Assembly: GCA_052139835.1 (NCBI GenBank)
Contig: JBKQVT010000050.1
Span: forward strand, 1 to 26,634
Direction of reading: 5' to 3'
DNA length: 26,634 nucleotides
DNA from: JBKQVT01 sp052139835
GTDB taxonomy: Bacteria > Planctomycetota > Planctomycetia > Pirellulales > Thermoguttaceae
In this document: positions 1 to 8,100 of the stretch, one piece after another
Position numbering within the stretch: the first letter of the stretch is position 1
How the letters are laid out: every line of letters begins with the position of its first letter
The notes under the pieces: generated by a model
Databases searched by the model: none
What the model was told of the DNA's origin: nothing
Seen by the model: only the letters and a program-made list of their open reading frames with translations
Program-made: the position numbers and the translations under genes

Positions 1-274
1 GCCAAAGCAAATCGACGCGGGCCGCATCGGGTTGGCCCGTCTCGTAGACTGCGATCAGATCATCGCCGCGGACATGCCAATCCGCGAGCGTCGTCGTTAC
101 GGCAGATTGGAGCGAACCGGTGATTCCCATCAGACGGCCGCCGGACCAAGGCCGATCAAGAACAACAATCTTCGCGAGCCCATCAGCGGGACGATCGGCA
201 TCGAAGACGAGCGATAACCCAGGCAGATTCAACCGGGCAACATAGCCTTCCAAAAGCCAACACTTGGGATTCAT
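1..274 (-). CDS. Hypothetical protein, 3' end cut by window edge
   Basis: Reading the minus strand from the ATG at 274, 91 codons stay open to the left edge with no stop, so this is the N-terminal part of a longer gene. The protein begins MNPKCWLLEGYVARLNLPG and continues with a mixed polar and hydrophobic pattern (VFDADRPADG, KIVVLDRPWSGGRL, WHVRGDDLIAVYETG) suggesting a soluble beta-rich domain. I see no signal peptide and no catalytic motif, and I do not recognise the family. The start is tentative because there is no clear ribosome binding site before it. The overlapping 61-codon plus-strand frame has no such support. The region upstream of the start (275 onward) is intergenic and carries repeats. 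Confidence 0.6.
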   Translation of the reverse strand, partial: MNPKCWLLEGYVARLNLPGLSLVFDADRPADGLAKIVVLDRPWSGGRLMGITGSLQSAVTTTLADWHVRGDDLIAVYETGQPDAARVDLLW

Positions 275-327
275 AACAAGCGAGAGCAAAGGGACCGAGA
301 CGCTTTCTCAAAGCCTGGTGCGCAGCG

Positions 328-374
328 TGGAAGGCTACACTACAAATATGCAGCCTGGAAGGCTACACCACAAA
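328..374. repeat. Direct repeat pair, 28-bp period
   Basis: The 19-base word TGGAAGGCTACACTACAAA at 328-346 recurs with one substitution at 356-374. It lies upstream of the left-edge minus-strand gene. Two copies at a fixed period could be a binding site pair or a dispersed repeat; the sequence alone does not decide. Confidence 0.6.
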
Positions 375-426
375 CTGGGTGAGACGGCATCTTAGAAAAA
401 GCCTGATTTTAGCAGAAATGGGGCAA

Positions 427-471
427 GAAAAATAAAAACCCCGCCGCTCGCGGTGAAGCGAAACGGCGGGG
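427..471 (-). terminator. Rho-independent terminator of the DUF1598 gene
   Basis: On the minus strand an 8-bp perfect stem (CCCCGCCG at 471-464 pairing with CGGCGGGG at 446-439) closes a 17-nt loop and is followed by a T-rich tract, TTTTTATTTTT. It lies about 155 bases beyond the stop codon at 626, the right position and orientation to end that transcript. Confidence 0.85.
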
Positions 472-625
472 CCGGAACAGAGAAGAGGCCAAACGTCTTA
501 TATCCTGATGATACCAGTTTTGAAAGTCTTGTCTAGGGGTGTCCGCAAGAATTTTCAGCACCCCCGCCATTGTAAGGGGTTTCCCACCGCCGGACCTCTG
601 GCCGGCGGAAGGGGACAGTCCCCCG

Positions 626-1969
626 TCAATCCCACCACCATTGCCCCTTGGCCAAGTCGATTTTGACCTGCCGCCGGGCCTTGGCGACCTTGCCGTCCTC
701 GTCGGAGAGCCGGTTGCCGGAGGCCAGGGCCTGGGTCGGCTCGATGTGCACACCACCCCCAATGGGGGTCATCAGCGTGTGCCCCTTCCAAACCGCGTTG
801 ATCGCCGGGGCCACCTGCCTCGGGATGTCGTAGGTCTCCACGGTAAAGGCCGTTTCGTCGCCGAAGAGGTCCATCTTCCAGTCCGCCTTGCCGTAAAAAT
901 TCTCGTGCTGGATATACGCCGCGGCGACGGCCAGGTCGATGAGGTCCCGCAACTCGGCGTAGACCGGGGCCCTGTCGGCCAGGGCGGCATACTTTTTGGT
1001 GAAGGCGGTCGTGAAGGCCTGGCTGGCGGCGTCGGCGTGCCCGCTGGCGTGCCGTTTCCCTTCCGACGTGACGACCTCGTTTTCACCCACCAGTTTCACG
1101 CCGTCGCCGACCAGTTCCATGGCCATGCCGTCCTCCGCGGTCCGCACGCACTCATAATCGGGGACGAAGAACCAGCGCTGCAAATTCTTCGTGGCCGTGG
1201 CACGATCGATGTAGCTGACCATTTTGATGGGTGGCTTTTCCAAGCCAATGCCGATCAGCTTCATGCGGTAGTCGGCCTCGACCAAGACCATGGCGAAATG
1301 GCTCTTCGGCGAGACGCCGTGGACGCTGACCGTTTGCATGCCGAAGTTCGTCCGCAGGCCCTCGACAATGAACTGGGTATCGTTGGGGGTGGCGCGGGGG
1401 CCGACCTGTTGCCAGAAGGCCCGCATGGCGGCATTTCCCTCCTCGGTCGGATCGATCGAGCAACCGATCATCCGGGTGGGCGCGCCCCCCGGCGGAAACG
1501 CCCGCAGCGCCACCACCAGGTCTTCCAAGCGGATGACGGGCCGCCCGCTGCTGAGTCCCACGGGCCGGCCGAAACCGTCGTTGACCCAGCCCTCGGCGGG
1601 ACCGGCAATGATGATGTCCTTGCTGTCGGGATAGAGGAAGACGTAATGGATGCGGAGCAGGCCGGCCAGGTTGCGCATCTCCTCGGTCGGAGCGCCCTGG
1701 TGGCTGCGCACGGCCTCTTCCAGGCGCCGCAGCGAGATATAGCGGAGTTTGCTGGTGGCGGCCACCTTGGGATTCAACGACGCGCGGGCGGCGAGGATCC
1801 GCTGCCGGTTCAACTGCCCGGTGGAGTCGGCCTCCGTCTTGGTGTGGAGCACGCCCCTGGCGTCAACGACCACACCAGCCTGCCCGAAGACAAGTGCAGG
1901 GGCCGCCAGGGCCAAGCCGAAGGCGGCCAGCGACAAGAGGATTCGCGGACGAATGCTTCCACAACGCAT
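626..1969 (-). CDS. Secreted DUF1598-domain protein
   Basis: A 447-residue protein of unknown function that resembles DUF1598, a family I know mainly from planctomycetes. Residues 1 to about 29 form a signal peptide (RPRILLSLAAFGLALAAPA, then FGQAG), so the protein is exported. The most family-like stretch starts near residue 167 with MIGCSIDPTEEG and continues through FGMQTVSVHGVSPKSHFA to VEADYRMKLIGIGLE. The C-terminal part (HENFYGKADWKMDLFGDE, then MTPIGGGVHIEP) is polar and ends in a Trp-rich KGQWWWD. The ATG at 1969 has AGGAG 10 bases upstream (1984-1980). It is a single gene, with an intrinsic terminator downstream and a non-coding divergent region upstream. No enzymatic motif is visible. 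The long plus-strand frame over the same bases is its antisense shadow. Confidence 0.88.
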   Translation of the reverse strand: MRCGSIRPRILLSLAAFGLALAAPALVFGQAGVVVDARGVLHTKTEADSTGQLNRQRILAARASLNPKVAATSKLRYISLRRLEEAVRSHQGAPTEEMRNLAGLLRIHYVFLYPDSKDIIIAGPAEGWVNDGFGRPVGLSSGRPVIRLEDLVVALRAFPPGGAPTRMIGCSIDPTEEGNAAMRAFWQQVGPRATPNDTQFIVEGLRTNFGMQTVSVHGVSPKSHFAMVLVEADYRMKLIGIGLEKPPIKMVSYIDRATATKNLQRWFFVPDYECVRTAEDGMAMELVGDGVKLVGENEVVTSEGKRHASGHADAASQAFTTAFTKKYAALADRAPVYAELRDLIDLAVAAAYIQHENFYGKADWKMDLFGDETAFTVETYDIPRQVAPAINAVWKGHTLMTPIGGGVHIEPTQALASGNRLSDEDGKVAKARRQVKIDLAKGQWWWD

Positions 1970-2153
1970 GAGTATAGAACTCCTGTTCCAGGGGGATTAT
2001 CCGGTACGCTCCCACCTTGACAGCAACGCGCCGCCAGGCGGGAGCGCAGAGTTGGACCAAGTTGATTTGCCCTGATCGGCTATACCATCGATCTTAATTG
2101 GGCAAGCTGGGTAAAGCAAGCAGCGACCTTGCCGAGGGCCAATTATTCGCAAG

Positions 2154-2243
2154 TTAGGTCTTGGGTCTTAGAGGCTAGATCGTGGACTGGGAGGAGACTT
2201 TGTTCCCCAAGACCTAAGGCCTAAGACCCAAGACCTAAGACCG
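2154..2243. repeat. Inverted heptamer-array element, AAGACCY type
   Basis: A perfect 18-bp inverted repeat: TTAGGTCTTGGGTCTTAG at 2154-2171 and its complement at 2221-2238, with 49 nt between. The arms are built from 7-base units (AAGACCT, AAGACCC). The centre contains TGGACTGGGAGG, which resembles the centre of the element near 11.7 kb. Confidence 0.85.
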
Positions 2244-2303
2244 CAAATGCTTACGACTGCTTCAACAACATTGCCTCCGACCCTCCCCAGGGTGGAGCTG
2301 GGA

Positions 2304-2309
2304 TATAAT
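2304..2309 (+). promoter_or_regulatory. Candidate -10 box before the receiver-like gene
   Basis: TATAAT in an otherwise GC-rich stretch, 135 bases before the ATG at 2444. No good -35 lies at the standard distance (CCCTCC at 17 bp), so the call rests on the perfect -10 hexamer alone. If real, the leader would be about 128 nt. Confidence 0.35.
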
Positions 2310-2443
2310 ACACCCCCCCGTTCTGATTATTTGGCGCGAACCAAAGCGCGTCTCATTACGTCTAATCTCAAAGGTCTGATACCGAGACAGGATGCGCTGC
2401 GGACACGGACGGTCGCGCGGTAAATCAAGGAAGTGAGAAACTC

Positions 2444-2881
2444 ATGGCTAGAGCGAAACTGACAATTCTGCTGGTCGAACACCGCGACGAGGTGTTTGCC
2501 CGCATCGCCTCCGATCTGGCCGCGGGGGGGATCCTCGTCCAGCGGGTCTCCCGCGGCGCGGAGGCCTCGCGGATCTTCGCCCGCAGCGCGGTCGATCTGG
2601 TCCTCGTCAACGCCGAACTGCCCGACGAGAGCGGCTGGCTGTTGAGCAAGAAGCTGCGGATGCTGGACGCGGAGGCCTGCATTTGGATCTACACGCCGCG
2701 GGCATCGGCGGCGGACGTGTCGATGGCCAATTTCGTCATGGCCGACGAATTGATCGAGTACCACGGCGACCTTTGGCGGCTGGCCGGCGAGATCGCCGAC
2801 CGGCTGGGAGTTTCGCTGGGGACCACGGCGGAATCCCCCTCGGGCGGCGTGCCCGCCATGCACGCCTTCGCCCTGGCCTAG
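2444..2881 (+). CDS. Degenerate receiver-domain protein
   Basis: 145 residues with the outline of a response-regulator receiver domain and no output domain. The match is KLTILLVEHRDEVFARIASDL (beta-1/alpha-1), VDLVLVNAELPDESGW (beta-3 and following loop) and ACIWIYTPRASAADV (beta-4 with the conserved Thr). The phosphoacceptor aspartate is replaced by Asn56, the usual acidic pair after beta-1 is reduced to Glu12-His13, and the beta-5 Lys-Pro is not visible (IEYHGDLW). It therefore probably cannot be phosphorylated in the usual way and may act as a constitutive binding or scaffold domain. The ATG has AAGGAAG upstream (2428-2434). It precedes the metal-efflux genes, but a separate promoter lies between them, so a functional link is not shown. 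Confidence 0.8.
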   Translation: MARAKLTILLVEHRDEVFARIASDLAAGGILVQRVSRGAEASRIFARSAVDLVLVNAELPDESGWLLSKKLRMLDAEACIWIYTPRASAADVSMANFVMADELIEYHGDLWRLAGEIADRLGVSLGTTAESPSGGVPAMHAFALA

Positions 2882-2914
2882 GCCGCGGAGGTTGCTTCGC
2901 CAACAAAATCTGAA

Positions 2915-2944
2915 TTGGACCTGCCCCACCGCAGACGGTATACT
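2915..2944 (+). promoter_or_regulatory. Candidate sigma70-type promoter of the metal-efflux cluster
   Basis: TTGGAC (2915-2920), an 18-bp spacer, and TATACT (2939-2944), placing the start of transcription near 2951 and the first ATG about 20 bases later. It sits directly before the Cys-rich gene and could drive the efflux operon. No clear metal-regulator dyad is visible in the spacer. Confidence 0.55.
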
Positions 2945-2971
2945 TACATAGAGCTTGCGGGGATGCTCCTT

Positions 2972-3367
2972 ATGCATAAATGGCTTTGCGCAACGCTGGC
3001 GGTACTAATGCTGGCGGCCAATTTTCCGGAGGCGTTTTGCTTCTGTAACTCCGGCGCGCGAGGCCACGCGCCGGCGTGTCCGCGGTGCTGCTGCCATCGC
3101 GCCCGCCCGGCAAGCGCCCCGGACCAGGGCTCGAAGCCCTGTTGCTGCCAGGTGTCCAAGGCGATCCGGGCGGTGCCGCCTCCCGCCGCCATCAGCGCCC
3201 CGGCGCTGACCTTTGGCGGATATTTTCAGCCGCCGGCCGCCGTGGCCGCGAGCCTGCCGTGGGCGATCTGCCGCCTGCCCGAGATCGCCAGGGTCGCGGG
3301 TCCGCCCGGCTCGTCTGAAGGGGCGGGCCGCGCGCTGCCCATCTTCTTGGGCCATCTGCTGATCTAA
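2972..3367 (+). CDS. Small Cys-rich exported protein next to Cu/Ag efflux genes
   Basis: 131 residues from the ATG at 2972 (HKWLCATLAVLMLAANF is a signal or membrane segment; GCGGGGA upstream could serve as ribosome binding site). Just after the hydrophobic segment comes a dense cysteine/histidine region: C23, C25, C36, C39-C40-C41-H42 and C57-C58-C59, with further Pro/Arg-rich sequence. The rest is low in complexity (PPAAISAPAL) with no known fold that I recognise. Such Cys clusters can bind soft metals, and the next genes are a Cu/Ag-type RND pump, so a periplasmic metal-binding or metal-sensing role is a reasonable inference, not shown. A longer reading from TTG at 2915 would place the promoter inside the gene, so I prefer 2972. 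It is separated from the adaptor gene by an inverted repeat. Confidence 0.7.
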   Translation: MHKWLCATLAVLMLAANFPEAFCFCNSGARGHAPACPRCCCHRARPASAPDQGSKPCCCQVSKAIRAVPPPAAISAPALTFGGYFQPPAAVAASLPWAICRLPEIARVAGPPGSSEGAGRALPIFLGHLLI

Positions 3368-3410
3368 TCTCTTCCGGATCGGTTCCCCGGCGATTTTCCC
3401 TGCGCGTAGA

Positions 3411-3478
3411 GTGCCACTGGCTTCGCCAGTGCCTGTCTGTAACAGGGCTCCTACGAGCACTGGCAAAGCCAGTGGCAC
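3411..3478. repeat. Nested inverted repeat between Cys-rich gene and adaptor gene
   Basis: Two 22-bp arms (3411-3432 and 3457-3478) are complementary with one mismatch and enclose a 24-nt loop. Each arm is itself a palindrome (CACTGGC-TTC-GCCAGTG in the left arm). It lies upstream of the adaptor ATG at 3504 and could form either one long hairpin or two short ones in the transcript. It looks like a dispersed repeat. Confidence 0.85.
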
Positions 3479-3503
3479 GCAACACGTCTTTCCGAGGTGC
3501 TCT

Positions 3504-5180
3504 ATGAACCGCAGTTGGCAGAGATTCAAGCTGATCTTCAAGATGGTCGAAGTGCGGCTGCGCTTTCTCGTGATCCTGCTGGCCACCTTCGTGCTGATCG
3601 GCAAGTGGGAGACGATCAAGAACTATTGGGACCGCTACATGCGGCCGGCGGCGGTGGCGGCGGGCCAACTCCCGGCCGACAAGGAGTTCTATTGCCCCAT
3701 GCACCCCGCGGTCATCCGCCACAGCCTGGAGCCGGACGGCAGCGTGCCGAAGTGTCCCATCTGCGGCATGCCGCTGTCGCTGCGCAGCAGGGGCGAGGCG
3801 GCGCCGCTGCCGCCGGGGGTGACCGCCCGCGTGCAGCTTTCCCCGGACCGCATCGCCATGGCCGGCATCGCCACCGCACCAATCGAGTATCGGCCCATGA
3901 GCAAGCGGATCAGCACTGTCGGCGTGGTGGCCTACGATGAAGGGCGGCTATCGCGGGTGGTCAGCCGCACCAGTGGCTACGTGGAGAAGCTCTACGTCGA
4001 CAAGACCTTCGTCCCGGTGCGCCGGGGCGATCCGCTGGCCGAGATCTATAGCCCCGATCTCTACAGCACCGCCCAGGAGATGCTCTCCGCCGCCAAGGGC
4101 GACGTTGCCAAGGACCTGGCGGAGAGCGCCCGGCGGCGACTGAAGCTCTTCGGCGTGGCCGATCGCGAGCTCGACGCCATGGTGGCCTCCGGGGTCGCCA
4201 CGCCCAGGCTGGTGATCCGCTCGTCGCAGAGCGGCGTCGTCACGTCCAAGAACGTCGTGGCCGGGTCCCGCGTGGAAGACGGCATGACCTTGCTGGAGAT
4301 CGCCGACCTTTCGGACGTCTGGATCGAGGCCGAGGTCTATGAAAAAGACGCCGATTTTCTCCGCCAGGGTCAAACGATCCGGGCGACGGTCGAGGCCCTG
4401 CCCCGGCGCGTCTTCAGCGGCAAGGTGGCGTTGGTCTATCCGCAACTGGACGCGGCGACGCGGACCAATCGCGTGCGGTTCAGCGTGTCCAACAGCGGGG
4501 GCGCGCTTCGGCCCGGCATGTACGCGACCGCTGAAGTCAACGTCCCCTTGCGCGAGATCGAGCCCTTCAAGACGCTTGCCGCCAAGGCGTCGCCGTTGGG
4601 CAAGACGCCCGCGGGGGATGAGGTCTTGGCCGTGCCGCAAGGGGCGGTGATCGACACCGGAGCGAAGCAGATCGTCTACGTCGAGAGCGCGCCGGGGGTC
4701 TTCGACGGGGTCGCGGTCGAACTCGGCCCCCGCGACGGCGATTACTACGCCGTCGTCGCCGGGTTGCGCCGGGGCCAGCGTGTGGCGGCCGCCGGGGCCT
4801 TCCTCATCGACGCCGAGACGCGCTTGAACCCGGCCGCCGCGGCCGCCTATTTCGGCGCCAGCGGCGGGCCGCAGCGTGCCGCAGCCGCAGCGGGTCCGAC
4901 CCCAGCGCCCGCCGCCGCGCCCCAGGAACTCACCGCAGAGCAACTGAAAAACATCGACCGGCTTCCCGCCGCCGACCGGCCGCTGGCCCGCGCGCAGCAG
5001 TTCTGCCCCGTGACCGGGCTGCCGCTGGGGTCGATGGGCGTGCCGCAGAAACTGGTTCTCCGCGGCCAGACGGTCTTCCTCTGCTGCCCGGGTTGCGTCG
5101 AACCGGCCACCAAAAATCCCGACAAGACGCTGAAGAAACTCGCCGAGCTGAAAGAAAAAGCGGGGCGCCGCCATGATTGA
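3504..5180 (+). CDS. CusB-type periplasmic adaptor of a heavy-metal RND efflux pump
   Basis: 558 residues; the membrane-fusion subunit that links the inner-membrane RND pump to an outer-membrane channel. Residues about 20-34 (FLVILLATFVLIGKW) anchor it. Residues 63-92 form a heavy-metal-binding domain of the YCPMHP...CPICGMPL type. The adaptor core follows: the barrel-sandwich halves (RVVSRTSGYVEKLYVDKTF, then VIRSSQSGVVTSKNVVAGS), a helical hairpin between them, then beta-barrel and proximal domains (VWIEAEVYEKDADF, LRPGMYATAEVNVP). The C-terminus adds an Ala/Pro linker and a YHS-like domain from about residue 500 (FCPVTGLPLGSMG, FLCCPGC), nearly duplicated in the lipoprotein at 8945. The ATG at 3504 has GAGG upstream; a frame extension to 3411 would translate the repeat and is rejected. 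It overlaps the pump gene by 8 bases. Confidence 0.93.
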   Translation: MNRSWQRFKLIFKMVEVRLRFLVILLATFVLIGKWETIKNYWDRYMRPAAVAAGQLPADKEFYCPMHPAVIRHSLEPDGSVPKCPICGMPLSLRSRGEAAPLPPGVTARVQLSPDRIAMAGIATAPIEYRPMSKRISTVGVVAYDEGRLSRVVSRTSGYVEKLYVDKTFVPVRRGDPLAEIYSPDLYSTAQEMLSAAKGDVAKDLAESARRRLKLFGVADRELDAMVASGVATPRLVIRSSQSGVVTSKNVVAGSRVEDGMTLLEIADLSDVWIEAEVYEKDADFLRQGQTIRATVEALPRRVFSGKVALVYPQLDAATRTNRVRFSVSNSGGALRPGMYATAEVNVPLREIEPFKTLAAKASPLGKTPAGDEVLAVPQGAVIDTGAKQIVYVESAPGVFDGVAVELGPRDGDYYAVVAGLRRGQRVAAAGAFLIDAETRLNPAAAAAYFGASGGPQRAAAAAGPTPAPAAAPQELTAEQLKNIDRLPAADRPLARAQQFCPVTGLPLGSMGVPQKLVLRGQTVFLCCPGCVEPATKNPDKTLKKLAELKEKAGRRHD

Positions 5181-8100
5181 AAAGATCATCGAGTACTCCA
5201 TCCGCAACCGTTTCGTGGTCATCCTCCTGGCCCTGGCCGTGACCGTCGGCGGCGTCTACGCGGTCGTCAACACGCCCGTGGACGCCATCCCCGACCTGTC
5301 GGAGAACCAGGTCATCGTCTTCACCGACTGGATGGGACGCAGCCCCCGCGACATCGAGGACCAGATCACCTATCCGCTCTCGGTGAACCTGCAAGGGCTG
5401 GCGGGGGTGAAGGCGGTGCGGTCCTCCAGCGAAGAGAACTTCTCCATGATCAACGTCATCTTCGACGACAAGGTCGATTTCTACTTCGCCCGCGAGCGCG
5501 TCCTGGAGCGGCTGGCGCTGGCCAGCACGTTTTTGCCGCAGGGCGTGGTGCCCTACATGGCCCCCGACGCCACCGCCTTGGGGCAAATCTTCTGGTACAC
5601 GGTCGAGGGCAAGGGTTACGACCTCGGCCGGCTCCGCGCCATCCAGGATTGGTACGTCCGCTACCAGCTCAACGCGGTCCCCGGCGTGGCCCAGGTGGCC
5701 TCGGTGGGCGGCTACCCGATTGAATACCAGATCGACGTCGATCCCCACAAGCTCCGCAGCTACGGCGTGACGCTGGGCGAGTTGTACGCCGCCGTGGCCC
5801 GCTCTAATTCGTCGGTCGGCGGCCGGGTCATCCACAAGGGCAACACCGAATATCTCATCCGCAGCGTCGGCTGGATCCGCTCCCCGGCCGACATCGAGCA
5901 GGTCGTCGTGCGGTCCGATCCAGCCAGGGGCACGCCGATCCTGGTCTCGAACCTGGCCACGGTGGGCCTGGGGACGCAGTTCCGCCGCAGCGTGCTGGAG
6001 AAAGACGGCAGCGAGGCGGTCGGCGGCGTGGTCATGATGCGCTACGGCGAAAATCCCCTGGCCGTCACCAAGGCCGTCAAGGAGAAGATCGCCGCCCTCC
6101 ACGCCGGGCTGCCGCCGGGCGTCCGCATCGTCCCCTTCTACGACCGCACCCGGCTCATCGAAGGCGCCGTCCACACGCTGGGCGAGATCCTCGCCCATGA
6201 AATGATCATCGCCTCCCTGGCCATCCTCCTCATTCTCATGCACTTCCGCAGCGCCTTTGTCATCTGCCTGACGCTGCCGCTGGCCGTGCTCGTCTCCTTC
6301 ATCCTCATGCGGCTGCTGGGCATCGCCTCGAACATCATGTCGCTTGCCGGCATCGCCATCTCGATCGGCGTGCTGGTCGACCAGGCGATTGTGATGGTGG
6401 AAAACGCCACGCACCAACTGACCGCGCACTTCGGCAAGAGTCCCGTCCGCGGCGACACCCGCGAGCTGGTCATCCCGGCGTGCAAGACGGTGGGCCGGCC
6501 CATCTTCTTCTCGGTCATGATCATCCTGCTGTCGTTCATCCCGGTGTTCGCCCTGACCGGCCTGGAGGGCAAGACCTTCCACCCGCTGGCGTTTACCAAG
6601 AGCTTCGCCATGATCGGCGTGGCGATCCTCTCCATCACGCTGGTGCCGGCGCTGATCCCCACGTTTCTCCGCGGCCGCCTGCGGAGCGAGGAGGAAAGCT
6701 GGCTGGTGCGCAGCCTGATCGCCATCTACCGGCCCATGCTCACCTGGATGCTGCCGCGGCGGAACCTGGCCATGTGGTCGTTCTCCGCGCTGCTGATCGT
6801 CGGCGCCGGACTGTTTCCCATGGATGCCGTTTTGCCCTTCTCCTGGCACGCCTGTTTTCTCGGCGTGACGGCGGTGACGATCGCGGTGAGCGTGATCCTT
6901 ATTGTCGGGCGGCGCTGGCAGGTGCTGTCCTTCCTCACCCTGGCCGCCCTGGCGCTGGGCGCCTACAGTTTTCCCAAGATCGGCAAGGAGTACATGCCGC
7001 CGCTGGATGAAGGGAGCATTCTCGACATGCCGGTCACGGTGCCGCGGGCGTCGGTGGCCGAGGTGGCCGACGACATCAAGGCCCGCGACGCCCTGCTGCG
7101 CCGCTTTCCCGAGGTGGAGATGGTCGTCGGCAAGGCGGGCCGCGCCGAGACGCCCACCGATCCCGCGCCGCTGGAGATGCTGGAAACGGTCATCGACCTG
7201 CGTCCCAAGGAGGATTGGCCCAAGCGGAACCTCCGCTACGGCGACGCCCGGCGGCAGACGGCCGTGGTGCTGGAGAAACTCGCGGGGCGCAAGCTGCTGG
7301 AATTGCCGGCCGCCGCGGCCGACCGCGATGCCCTGGTCAATGCGGCCACGATGGCCGCCCTCGGCCGCCTGGACGCGGTGTTGCGCGCTTTGGCGATGGC
7401 GCGAAACGGCGAACTGGAGGCGGAGTTCAGCCGGATGCGCGATCTCAGCCAGGAGCGCCGCCGCGCGTTATGGCAGGAGCGGCTCCGCGGGCTGAACTAC
7501 GAACTCCTCGACCAGGCCCCGGGGGCCTACGACTGGTACTGCCTCGACGCCCTGCGCGCGGCGGCGAAGGAGCAGGGCCTGTGGACCGGGCCGGCGAAGA
7601 CCGCGGAGGCCGACGCGGCCCTGAAGCAACTCCGCGCAGAGTTGGACGGCCCCTTTGCCCGCGGGCTGCTGCTCTGGCAGAAGAGCAAAGGCGAACTACT
7701 CGAAGAGATGGACAGCGTGGTGCAAATGCCCGGCTGGGGAAACATCTGGACCCAGCCGATCATCAACCGCATCGACATGCTGGCCACCGGCGTGCGGACG
7801 CCGATCGGCGTGAAGGTCTTCGGCGACGACCTGGAGAAAATCAAGCGGGTTTCCGAGGAGGTAGCCGCCGTGCTGCGGCAGGTGCCCGGCGCGGTGGGCG
7901 TAACACCCGATCAAAACATGGGCAAGGGCTACGTGGAGATCGTCCCCGACCGCCGGCGGGCGGCCCGCTACGGCATCAACGTGGGCGACATCCAGGACGT
8001 GATCGAGGTGGCCTTGGGGGGCAAGCCCATCACCATGACCGTCGAGGGCCGCGAGCGTTTTCCCGTCCGCATTCGCTACGCCCGCCACTGGCGCGAAGAC

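Larger units (their letters stand above)
275..625. other. Intergenic region with repeats and terminator
   Basis: This 351-base gap separates two minus-strand genes. It holds a pair of near-identical direct repeats (TGGAAGGCTACAC at 328 and 356, period 28), the intrinsic terminator of the DUF1598 gene (stem 439-471), a 7-bp stem CCGCCGG/CCGGCGG (587-593 and 602-608) and a short GGGGA/TCCCC dyad (611-623). No coding frame in it is convincing. Confidence 0.7.
1970..2443. other. Divergent intergenic region with inverted heptamer repeat
   Basis: A 474-base gap between the divergent DUF1598 and receiver-like genes. The left part must hold the DUF1598 promoter; GATAAT on the minus strand at 2001-1996 is a weak candidate -10. 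The middle holds a heptamer-based inverted repeat (2154-2243). The right part has a TATAAT at 2304-2309. I find no coding frame with support. Confidence 0.65.

Noticed and set aside
32..217. Small plus-strand gene of 61 codons at the left edge
   Set aside because: The opposite strand is open across the same bases without a stop to the window edge and reads as a more protein-like sequence; the small frame has no ribosome binding site.
539..2020. Long plus-strand open frame opposite the DUF1598 gene
   Set aside because: It is antisense to a gene with signal peptide, ribosome binding site and terminator, and its His/Gly/Arg-rich translation is typical of GC-rich shadow frames.
4930..6849. Minus-strand open frame of 639 codons across the adaptor and pump genes
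   Set aside because: It crosses two well-supported overlapping genes, and its product is a low-complexity Asp/His/Gly/Arg sequence with no domain.
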